Assembly (NCBI GenBank): GCA_946811695.1
Contig: OX328123.1
Location: forward strand, 147,371,837 to 147,435,836
Direction of reading: 5' to 3'
DNA from: Gonocerus acuteangulatus
Lineage: Eukaryota; Arthropoda; Insecta; Hemiptera; Coreidae
Length of the DNA stretch: 64,000 nucleotides
The translations under genes were made by a program, and so were the position numbers. Below are positions 55,628 to 64,000 of the stretch, one piece after another (positions within the stretch are counted from its first letter, which is position 1; each line of letters opens with the position of its first letter). Below the pieces are notes generated by a model. It was given only the letters and a program-made list of their open reading frames with translations. It was not told where the DNA came from and did not search any database.

Positions 55628-56880
55628 CAGGGTGTCCCGCATTGAGGTGTCATAACTTTAGGGGTTTATTCTGCATCCCATTTTTAGTTCATTGGCGCAA
55701 AAATGAGCGTTCTATGTGAAAATGTAGAGTATCTACTCAATCTTTTGTCTATTTTAAAATCTGCAGGCTTTTTTGAAGAAAAACGGTGTTTTAGGCATTT
55801 GTGATCAATGTATCGTAAATAACGACCACAATTTTTAAAATATTTATTAAATTTCCAATTCCACGTTATTAAAATATTACCATGTAAAATAAGAGAATGT
55901 TTAATATTAGTTTTTTTATTAAATTATTCAATATTTTCTTAATCAGCTTCAAAATGATACCTCGTAGTATTAGAAAAAAAAATCTATTTTAATCTATTTT
56001 TTTCTAATTTCTGAGTCAAAACCAATACATGTTCTTTAGTGTGAAGGAGCCATTCTGAACAAATTCTTTAATTTTACACGATGATGGTGATGTCCCATCC
56101 TTCCCACAGTACATAACACAAGCCCATCTACCAAATATTAACTTACTCTGGTTTCAAATGGATGGTTGCCCAGCTGATAATGGACGAGTTGTGACGGAAT
56201 GGCTGAAGAGTGAAGTCCCCTTTCATATAAATGTATTATTTTTCGCTTTTTATCTGCGGAAGAGAGTTTTTTGTATACGATTTCAAATTATTGCAATGTA
56301 TAACCCGGTTAACTTATAAGCAGAAATTTCATTATTCTGTTATTTAATAGAATATAATTAATATTACAAAATAAGTAAAATAAGACCCTCAAGGCATAGC
56401 CATATAATGCAAGTATTCGTTCTATTTACAATAATGGTAATTATTTCCAATATGTTCTTCTGAATTCTTTCACCATTGATTCCGAAGTGTCCCCCTACCC
56501 TTATCAGAGCAAAAATTGGGTTTAGGTAGTATGGGAATGGTTAGGGAATTCACTCTTCAATCCATCGCCACTCGTCCATTATCAGCTGGTCAACCATCCA
56601 TTTGAAACAAGAGTGAGTTAATATTTGGCCCTAACTCTAAAAATAGCTGATTTAAAAAATATTGAATAATTTAATAAAACACTAATATTAAACATTCTCA
56701 TCTATTTGGCTTTGAATATAGGTCTTATTTTACACGGTAGTATTTCAATAACGGGTATTTCTTATTATAAATTTAATGTAGATTCTAAAAATTTGGTCGT
56801 TATTTACTATACATTTATCACAAATCCCGAAAACACAGTTTGACTGTACAAAAGCCTGTATTTTTTAAAATAGACAATTT
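55628..56880. mobile_element. mariner-derived inverted duplication
   Basis: It begins TA-CAGGGTGTCCCGCATTG, a typical mariner-type terminus. The left segment 55745-56245 and right segment 56520-56880 are diverged reverse complements (shared CTATTTTAAAA, GTAAATAACGACCA, CCATGTAAAATAAG, GAATGTTTAATATTAGT, TTAAATTATTCAATATTTT). Both arms contain part of the transposase gene. No right terminal repeat was found; the region passes directly into the 190-bp tandem repeat. Confidence 0.65.
56101..56229 (+). pseudogene. mariner-type transposase catalytic fragment
   Basis: The plus frame reads FPQYITQAHLPNINLLWFQM, DGCPADNGRVVTEWLKSEVP. 'WFQxDGCPAxN..VV..WL' is the region around the second catalytic Asp of mariner-family DDE/D transposases. 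The Asp of the QMD triad is present. Sequence before and after has lost the frame. A second, reversed remnant occurs around 56540-56620. Confidence 0.7.
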
Positions 56881-57410
56881 TAAATGGAGGCTTGGAGTTA
56901 ACCCTTTGATTCGACTATATAAATATGGGAACTGATGGAGTTAAGGAGTTGTTAGGTTGTCATGACGTACTATCCTTAGCTCACCTGATGGAGTTAAGGA
57001 GTTGTTAGGTTGTCATGACGTACTATCCTTAGCTCACCTGATGGGGAAGTTTAGATATTAGAATCTATTATAAATGGAGGCTTGGAGTTAACCCTTTGAT
57101 TCGACTATATAAATATGGGAACTGATGGAGTTAAGGAGTTGTTAGGTTGTCATGACGTACTATCCTTAGCTCACCTGATGGAGTTAAGGAGTTGTTAGGT
57201 TGTCATGACGTACTATCCTTAGCTCAGATGATGGGGAAGTTTAGATATTAGAATCTATTATAAATGGAGGCTTGGAGTTAACCCTTTGATTCGACTATAT
57301 AAATATGGGAACTGATGGAGTTAAGGAGTTAGGAGGAGTTGTTAGGTTGTCATGACGTACTATCCTTAGCTCACCTGATGGGGAAGTTTAGATATTAGAA
57401 TCTATTATAA
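56881..57410. repeat. 190-bp higher-order tandem repeat, three copies
   Basis: TAAATGGAGGCTTGGAGTTA starts copies at 56881, 57071 and 57261. Within copies 1 and 2, a 53-bp block starting GATGGAGTTAAGGAGTTGTT is itself duplicated. The third copy has lost one inner block and is about 147 bp, with an extra GGAGTTAGGA. Copies 1 and 2 differ by about two bases, so the duplication is recent. Confidence 0.93.
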
Positions 57411-57798
57411 ATGAAGCCCACCCGGAACGTGCGATAAGTATGTACAGGATATGACAAGACGTTAAGTGGAGAGCTAAGAAGTTGTATATAGTGTAATCTT
57501 TACAGCATTAGTTGGGGGGGAGGCTTTGAGAGGTTGCAAATATTTTACGAGGACATCCAAGGAAACGGGGCAATATTTCATTAATGTGTGGGCGCAACGT
57601 GCAGCAAGAATGTGTAACAACATGGACATATAAAATCTCTAACTTACAATTTAACAGTAAAACGTTTATGATAATATATTGTATGACCATGTTTGTCAAT
57701 GGCGTTTATGCTAATAACAAGTTTTGAATCCGGCCACGCATATTTTTTTTAATTATTTGTTTTTACTTATATTGATTATTTACGTTTTGATTGATTAA
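57411..57798. other. Unassigned DNA
   Basis: No recognisable gene or repeat. Confidence 0.4.
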
Positions 57799-57799
57799 T

Positions 57800-57856
57800 T
57801 CATTAACATTTTCACCAGAAAGGTTAAAATTAAGATTTTAACCGGATCATCAGAAC
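57800..57856 (-). ncRNA. Hammerhead-like motif, CUGAUGA type
   Basis: The minus strand has CUGAUGA, a long stem II composed of CCGG/CUGG with UUAAAAU-CUUA-AUUUUAA inside, a short internal UUU bulge, then UGAAAA. Stem III is a minimal AA/UU and the triplet UUA. CUGAUGA is the canonical core form. Stem I is weak. It is a different family from the other motifs. Confidence 0.45.
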
Positions 57857-57954
57857 TGAAGAATACCGTTTTAATGTTTTCAGAAGTTTTGACTACTGGC
57901 TAGACTTAAATATTTGCCTTCAATTGCAAAACCTGTGAATATCTGAAAGTAATT

Positions 57955-59213
57955 GTTTGAATTGATATACACATGATATAAGTATATTTCAAAACACTTA
58001 AACTACTTTAATTTTTAAACATTTAATACACATTTTTTTTTTTAATTTTTAACCCTTGAGTGGTCACCTGTATATTACTTTCATTAGTGGTCACCTCGGG
58101 TCATTATGACCCGACTTTTATTCATACCTTTTCCATATGGAAAATTGGAAATAATAGCTGCTTTTTGTTTATAATTCATAGTAAAATGTATTAAAGTTTT
58201 ACATTGGTTTTGTTTCTTTTTAAAATGCTTTTAAATGAAAATAATTTAATTTATTCACTGAAAAATGCATATATAAAGAAAATACATCTTTTTTTTTTTT
58301 TTTTTTTTTTTTTAAAGACGCAAAATTATGAATAATTTATATTAGATACAATTAGGACAAATGATTTTCATGAGAATTTTACACAAACAATTATTACACT
58401 CAGTACAAGAATTTGATTATTTGAGTCGTTGCTACTCGGACAGGCAGAACATCTTTTCCTTTCATTCTCCCTGTTGGTCGCTGCTTCATCAGTCACTGGA
58501 AGAACAACAATTCTATGATCTTCTAAACAAGAATTGAGCCTTGTTTTCAATGTCTTTGGTAAGGTTTAGCATAGTGATCTGGTAGTTAGATGACTTTAGA
58601 GAAATTGATGCCCAATCTCAAAAATACAGGACGGGTCATTTTGAAATTGATGTTTTTTTGTAATTGATTTTTTTTAAAAACTATCTATTAATTGATGCCC
58701 GTAACATTCATCAAATGAAGAAATACTGCTATGGGCCATCTATTAGTTCTTCGTCAATCTCACAATAACAGAGTTACACAAGTGGTCAACTCGGGTCAAT
58801 GCGGGTAAAATAAAAGGAACAATTATCAATAGCACTGCCAAATATAAACTGGAGTAAAGGAGGGGAGGAAGTAGGAGGTAAGCATTAGGCTCAAACATTT
58901 ACTTGCAGGATTTGACATTATTCTACTGGAAAGAAGAGAGTGTCGGGTCACTATGACCTCATGTCACCACTCAAGGGTTAATGCGCTCATATTATTTTTA
59001 TATCTTCAAGTAATTTTAAAATGTCTAATTCTAATGTAATTAATTTGTATTACAGACATTTTTTATGATCTGCAGTGTTTTATCACAATAGCGTGTCACC
59101 AGAATTTTAAAGTATTCATTAAAACAAATAATTATATATTATTATAATAAAATTAATAATAATTAATAGTATATATGAAATAATACCTATCAATATCAAA
59201 CAATATAAATTCT
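57955..59213. repeat. Direct repeat A flanking a PLE (with piggyBac inside)
   Basis: 57955-58052 and 58978-59213, read together, match 60533-60926 (repeat B) almost base for base: GATATACACATGATATAAGT, ACTTAAACTACTTTAATTTT, then GTAATTTTAAAATGTCTAAT, GTGTCACCAGAATTTTAAAG, ATACCTATCAATATCAAACA. The two halves are separated by the piggyBac-like element. Confidence 0.85.
58053..58977. mobile_element. piggyBac-like non-autonomous element
   Basis: The ends are CCCTTGAGTGGTCACCTG and, complemented, CCCTTGAGTGGTGACATGAG, flanked by TTAA on both sides (58049-58052, 58978-58981), the piggyBac target. Repeat B at 60619-60622 keeps a single TTAA in the same context, which is the empty site. A 19-bp palindrome TCGGGTCATTATGACCCGA lies near the left end, with a related CGGGTCACTATGACC near the right. 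The 925-bp interior encodes nothing recognisable. Confidence 0.9.
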
Positions 59214-59520
59214 TTTTTATCCTAGTAGGCATGGGGTCATTAAAGCAGTCTTCCCTTTTTTTATACTACTTTATTTATTGGGCCCGACATGTTTCGTGCG
59301 TCTTTTCTTCGCACCTCTTCAGGGGCACTTCTACAACAAAATATCATTTTTTTGAACACCACAGAAACCTTTTTTTATTATATTGAAACTATCAATGTTC
59401 CACAAAATGAATTAAAAAATTATCATGCTCCCTTAAATATTACCCCTACCCTAAATATTGAAATAATTATACCTAAATTACATATTTTTTATAAAAAGTG
59501 TTAAGTCCTACCTTGCAAGG
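59214..59520 (-). mobile_element. PLE terminal repeat linked to coding remnant
   Basis: The outer end (ATTCTTTTTTATCCTAGTAG on the plus strand), a hammerhead motif, CTACAACAAAATATC and the CATGCTCCCTTAAATATTAC, CCTACCCTAAATATTG block match the arm and loop of 23826-24121. It lies immediately 3' of the minus-strand PLE reading frame, as expected for the element's own terminal repeat. Confidence 0.75.
59282..59326 (-). ncRNA. Near-complete hammerhead ribozyme motif
   Basis: On the minus strand: stem I GCCC/GGGC, CUGAAGA, a 5-bp stem II GUGCG/CGCAC, GAAA, palindromic ACAUGU and triplet GUC. It sits downstream of the GIY-YIG remnant on the same strand. Confidence 0.78.
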
Positions 59521-59659
59521 AAGTCCTCTCGTTCCCAAGTACTCCTCCCTCTGGAGTCCGGCTTATTACTAACCCTGTAAGTGGATTGCCAAAATGGCCC
59601 TGTCTTTATCTGTTCTTAGTTGTTTTCCTAGTTAAGTCTACTCGTCAAATATTTTTTAA

Positions 59660-60530
59660 AAATTTTGTTGGGGTATTAATCTATTATACCATGGAAAATT
59701 TGGTGTACATTTTTCAGATCAGTTCTTTTGTTCACTGCTATTTTCGAATTTTTTAAAATATAAATGTTTTCTTTTATTTTCCTTTTTAGGGTATTTCTTT
59801 CTTTATTTAATATTTTGAATTCTTTGAAATTGAAGCCGTGTTTTTTTGTTATTGCATGATCCGTCAATGCTGTACCGTTTTCTTGTGTGTCAATGCTCTT
59901 TACGTGTTGTATAATTCTTTTACCTAATAATTGCGCAGATTCCTCAATGTTACACTTGTTACAGTCTTTGCAGTTGATTTTATAAATATTATATATTGAG
60001 CTTGATGCTTTAACCCTGTCTTTAATATTACTAAATACATTGTTTATTGTATGTTTATATTCCAGCCAATTTTACAAACATCTTTACATATTGTTTTTAT
60101 TTTGTTTTCTATAAGAGGATGATAATCGAAAGTAAAGTATTGCTTAATTGGATTTAAATCTTTGTCTATATTGTTATGTAAAACCAATTGTTTCCTTTTT
60201 TTGTAAAAATAAGTGATTATTTAACGTGGTTTCTTCTAATCTGCCGTTATTTTTAATGAAAAAATGTTTAATATAAGTTTGCACCAATAATCATTGTTTT
60301 TTGTTCGATATCTCGGAATTATCATTAGGATCTCTTTTACGCTTATTATTCTGCACCTCCTTTTTATTACTTCTGTATCTGTTTTAACTTTTTTAGATGG
60401 CCTTGATTCAATAAAAGTTTTATAATATTTTCTTTTCTTTTTGTTTTGTAAATCGTTAAACAATTCGTCCGGTAAATTAAAAAGTTGAGGTTCAAATTTA
60501 CATTTATTACTATTTTCCGATTTATTTAAT
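59660..60530 (-). pseudogene. Penelope-like element ORF remnant with GIY-YIG tail
   Basis: The minus strand encodes, after frameshifts, YKHTINNVFSNIKDRVKASS, then SIYNIYKINCKDCNKCNIEE, SAQLLGKRIIQHVKSID, TALTDHAITKKHGFNFKEF and ILNKERNTLKRKIKENIYIL ending NKRTDLKN. The order YKI-C..C, (YIG), R-x-x-x-H, TAL..H and F..ILxxExN..KR..E is the GIY-YIG endonuclease domain that follows the RT in PLEs. The YIG position reads NIE and expected catalytic residues are altered, so the endonuclease is dead. An upstream Lys-rich segment (LFNLPDELFNDLQNKKKRKY) belongs to the same remnant; the RT core is deleted. Confidence 0.75.
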
Positions 60531-60532
60531 TT

Positions 60533-60926
60533 ATGATATACACATGATATAAGTATATTTCAAAACACTTAAACTACTTTAATTTTTAAACATTTATTAC
60601 ATTTTTTTTTTTAAATTTTTAATGCGCTTATATTATTTTTATATCTTCAAGTAATTTTAAAATGTCTAATTCTAATGTAATAAATTTGTATTACAGACAT
60701 TTTTTATGACAGACATTACTTGAAATGTCTGTCATAAACCGCCAGACATTTTTACAGGATAAACCTATATAACCGTTTATTATGTTTTTGTAGTGTTTTA
60801 TCACAATAGCATGTCACCAGAATTTTAAAGTATTCATAAAAACAAATAATTATATATTATTAGAATAAAATTAATAATAATTAATAGTATATGTGAAATA
60901 ATACCTATCAATATCAAACAATATAT
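60533..60926. repeat. Direct repeat B flanking the PLE
   Basis: It matches repeat A without the piggyBac insertion and has an extra short block with the 15-bp hairpin at 60703-60738 (ACAGACATTACTTGAAATGTCTGT). It ends in TATATATA at the junction with another repeat. Confidence 0.85.
60703..60738. repeat. 15-bp perfect hairpin
   Basis: TTTATGACAGACATT pairs with AATGTCTGTCATAAA around a 6-nt loop. It is absent from repeat A, so it is a local duplication in repeat B. Confidence 0.8.
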
Positions 60927-61600
60927 ATATATAGCTGACCCGGCAAACGTTGTTTTGCCATGTACATCGTTTTAGTGAATATTTTGTTAGTGAAATAATA
61001 ATCCCCTACCTGTTGCGGGATCTCGTTGTTTAATTTGTATACAATATCCGTCTTGTCCCTTCCAGAACAATAGCGGATATTGGATAGCGTCGTATTCATG
61101 GCGTGTATCAGCAATGGACTCAAGATTATTATTTCATCTTCGAATCAGGATTTCTAGCGTAGCTGCACGGTCGACAACCATGATTCCAGCAACGAGTAAT
61201 TTCAACCATTCACTGTGCTTATTCAATAGATCGTCCAGATTAGATTTTGGAGTTGTGTCACTTTAGAAATACCAGTGTGTTGTGTTGAATAAATCTACAT
61301 TTTGTAATTAAAATTTATTTATTATAATTAAAGTACTTATATCGTTATGATAAAATGGATTGGTGAGAGAAAGCTGAAAATTTATGATTGTATGTCTTCT
61401 TTAATGCTAAATCATAAAAAAATAAAAATTAAATATTTTATTTAAATTAAAAAAAAAAATTTGTTTGGGGTGCCCCCCTTATCCTTTAGGGGTATAAAAA
61501 TTAGCTATAAGCTTATTCTCAGACCTAGTGTATATTAAATTCATATTAAATTTATGCATATTAAATTTCTTCAAAATCGGTTAAATGACAACAAAAAAAA
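60927..61600. mobile_element. Unclassified interspersed repeat with MITE end
   Basis: It starts ATATAGCTGACCCGGCAAACG and GTTGTTTTGCCATG, which looks like the edge of a dispersed repeat following (TA)n. It contains a solo MITE end at 61253-61290. GGGGTGCCCCCCTTATCCTTT and TTTCTTCAAAATCGGTTAAATG occur near the 3' side. No coding is recognised. Confidence 0.4.
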
Positions 61601-61978
61601 TAATGTAATTTTATATTTATTTTCAATAATTATTTATTAATTTTTAATATTTTTTTTTGGTTTTAGGTAAGTAAAGAAAGGAGTCTAAAGACATTTAGTA
61701 AGTTTTATCTTAGTTACACAATAACTACATATACATTGTAAATAAATCGCCTTACATTAATGATTTAATTTAATTCAATTCTATTTTACTAATATTACAA
61801 AATAAAATAATTGACTATTCCTTAATAATAGTTCTTTAACAGAAGACTCTACATTAATGTTGTGCATGCAATTATCATGAAATAATAACTGCACTTATGA
61901 AAGAAATTTTGAAAAATGTTTTCAAAATTTTCATCGATCCTAGTAGATACCAAAATCGATCTCTGTGTAAATATATGC
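61601..61978. other. AT-rich DNA without recognisable genes
   Basis: Nothing supported. Confidence 0.5.
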
Positions 61979-61981
61979 GCC

Positions 61982-62029
<48 letters not shown>
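61979..62029. repeat. (CA)n(TA)n compound microsatellite
   Basis: About 13 CA units followed by about 11 TA units. Confidence 0.95.
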
Positions 62030-62680
62030 AGGGTAGGACAGTACTCAATAAATGTTTTATTCAATAACCATTCAAATGAAATGTTCGAATAAGAATTTAT
62101 TAATTGATCCAGTTATTCACTGTTTTATTTTTTATTCGATAAATAACAGAGTTGGCTCATTATTCAATACATTTTTTGTTAAATAATAATTTCTTCAGTT
62201 ATTAATTGACCGATTTTTTTTATTCAATGAATAATTAATTATTTTTCCTTCTTCATTCATTATTCCTATTCATTTAAAATAATTTGGTTCATGGAACGAT
62301 AAATCCAGGTTCTTTCAAAGTTCAGTAAACAATAACACTCAAATAATTTTCATTAGATGAAAGAAAAAATTTAATGAACTCAGTTATTTTTATTAGAAAC
62401 GATTATTAGAAAAAAAACCCTTGCATTTTACAACAAAGTTAAGTCAAATAAATAAATTTTATTCTATAAAAATTGTATTTCCAATAAATCTTTTTTATTG
62501 AAAAAAAATTTTTATTGAAATAAATCATTTTTATTAAATAATAAATAAAAATAAAAAGTTACGTTATTCAATGAATTCTCTGAATAATAAATGAAAAATT
62601 ATTCATTATTGAGAATGAAATATCAAATTTATTCATTATTCACCATTCATTATTCTGAATGACTTTGGCCCAACACTTAT
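62030..62680. repeat. ATTCATTATT-rich repeat, possible hAT-like MITE
   Basis: TTATTCATTATTCA and AATGAATAATT motifs recur on both strands over 600 bp. The right edge complements to AAGTGTTGGGCCAAAGTCATTC, reminiscent of hAT ends (compare CAGAGTTGGGCA at 48436). The left end (GGGTAGGACAGTACTCAATAAATG) is a poor match, so the call is tentative. Confidence 0.4.
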
Positions 62681-62780
62681 ACATAGGCTTGTTAACAAGC
62701 AGTGGCTGCAAAGTTTGTTTTTGTCAACGAATCATGGCATTCCTACAATAACAAAAACATAAATAAATAAAACATTCTTT
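62681..62780. other. Unassigned DNA
   Basis: A short unique stretch. Confidence 0.4.
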
Positions 62781-62855
62781 GTCGAGAACATACTATGTCG
62801 AGAACATACTATGTCGAGAACATACTATGTCAAGAACATACTATGTCGAGAAATT
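62781..62855. repeat. 16-bp minisatellite, about 5 copies
   Basis: GTCGAGAACATACTAT repeats at 16 bp, with one GTCAAG variant. Confidence 0.9.
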
Positions 62856-63632
62856 CAATTGTTTTAAGTAACACACGCATGACGAATATTATTAGCAGCG
62901 ATGTCTAGTTGGAATAATTAATGCATTTAGGCAAACACGAATTATCAAGTCAACTAATTATGCGTCATTCATAGATACTTTCGTACGATCTAGAGAAATG
63001 CATTCTGTTAATTGTAGCTCCATGCAAATACATGGCACTCAGGTAATTAAATTGAATACCTCCAACATAAACAAAGAAACCAAAGTGCTTCAAGAATCAA
63101 TTTTATGCAGCACGATTCATTGTAGTCGGAAATATACATTATAATAGATGCACCTTTAGGGTCTATTAATGATCATTTTATGTACAGTTTTAGTTAGAAA
63201 TTGTAGCTTGATTCCTCCTTGTTTACCCGTTTGTCGAATCTAAGATGGAAACCGTAAGAGTATTTGTGAAATGTCGCATGGGCGTATATAGGAAATAATT
63301 TTGGAGGGGGCTGGGAAAATTTCGGGGAGGGGCTGAAACCATTTCCGGTGTATGGAATACTAACATCTTGGAAGAGTTTTAGCCAACTAAAACGCTATAA
63401 CTTCCAAAATAGAATATATTTTACGAACTAAATGATCTTATTCAACTTATTTTTAAGAGTTTTATGAAATTGTTACCGAACAAATCAAAATTTCGGGGGG
63501 GGGGGGGGGTCTGCAGCACACTCAGCCCCACCCTTATATACGCCCAAGAAATTTTGACTTTTCATAATTAGTTTCAGAAAAAAAAACGAGGCCTTGAAAT
63601 TTGTACAGCACTCAGGTAAGTCGTTTTAGTCG

Positions 63633-63638
<6 letters not shown>
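62856..63638. other. Unassigned DNA
   Basis: It includes a run of about ten G at 63497. No gene recognised. Confidence 0.4.
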
Positions 63639-63698
<60 letters not shown>

Positions 63699-63700
63699 CA
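63639..63700. repeat. (TA)n microsatellite
   Basis: A TA tract with ACATA interruptions, at the start of a family R copy. Confidence 0.95.
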
Positions 63701-63930
63701 TGTTTGCTCGCGCTGTAGTCGCCTCAAAAATGGTCTGATTTTGATGAAATTTGGTACAAACATTTTTCGTCTAATTCGAAGGATCATGTTCGTTAACCAA
63801 CATAACAATGTGGGAAGTGACCAATCGAATACTTACTAAATTTCCTACAAAAAATGTTCTGATGCAATTTTCGATGGGGCAATGTCAATCGGAGAAATAA
63901 CTGCTTAATACTTATGTTTCAGTTTTGTTC
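63700..63930 (+). mobile_element. Interspersed repeat, family R, copy 6
   Basis: TGTTTGCTCGCGCTGTAG, AAATGGTCTGATTTTGATGA, AATTTGGTACAAAC and ATGTTCGTTAACCAACATAA match copy 1 after its (TA)n. It runs towards the window edge. Confidence 0.6.
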
Positions 63931-64000
63931 TGTTGAACGTGGTTTTGTGTCAGTTCAACTTATTTTTTTTTTAAATTAGTATTTTAGTAAAATAAGGGAA

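Overview
This window looks like repeat-rich nuclear DNA of an invertebrate animal, most likely an insect or other arthropod. It is strongly A+T-rich, with more than twenty (TA)n microsatellites, tRNA-derived SINEs ending in poly(A), and decayed pieces of many transposon superfamilies common in arthropods. I found no convincing host protein-coding gene, no functional tRNA or rRNA gene, and no prokaryotic operon structure. Almost every reading frame of 60-100 codons is noise or a shadow of a repeat. The species cannot be named from sequence alone.

Layout. 1-5980: plain AT-rich DNA with a few perfect hairpins and one 93-bp tandem duplication. 5985-8110: a diverged ~65-bp tandem repeat split by a Helitron-like insertion, then a large foldback element. 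10399-10849 and 14790-15824: minisatellites of 25 and 69 bp. 16600-24300: Penelope-like element (PLE) terminal pieces, several as inverted pairs, next to (TA)n tracts, plus a Helitron-like element, a broken RNase H-bearing LINE and a pogo/Tigger transposase tail. 25305-31800: a 95-bp tandem repeat, a MITE, a partial 5S rRNA-like sequence and a broken mariner. 32813-38410: a tandem pair of NRF-1-like palindromes, an RTE/CR1-type LINE tail, and a 2.6-kb array of 35 copies of a 75-bp unit abutting a PLE end. 38488-48430: SINEs, a second foldback copy and interspersed repeats. 48436-51680: a complete hAT-type element hosting a LINE fragment and a MITE. 52029-53532: a SINE split by a Transib-like element. 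55628-61600: a mariner inverted duplication, a 190-bp higher-order tandem repeat, a piggyBac-like element with its paralogous empty site, and a PLE with a recognisable GIY-YIG endonuclease tail.

The most interesting system is a set of about a dozen hammerhead-ribozyme-like motifs in PLE terminal repeats of several sequence families. At least four (47399-47445, 23642-23685, 24180-24224, 59282-59326) keep the CUGANGA and GAAA core, a paired stem II, a minimal stem III, a legal cleavage triplet and a paired stem I. Others show graded decay. One is next to a decayed PLE open reading frame on the same strand, which links the ribozymes to their carrier. Hammerheads in PLEs are known in general; the number, family diversity, inverted pairing and microsatellite association here deserve attention.
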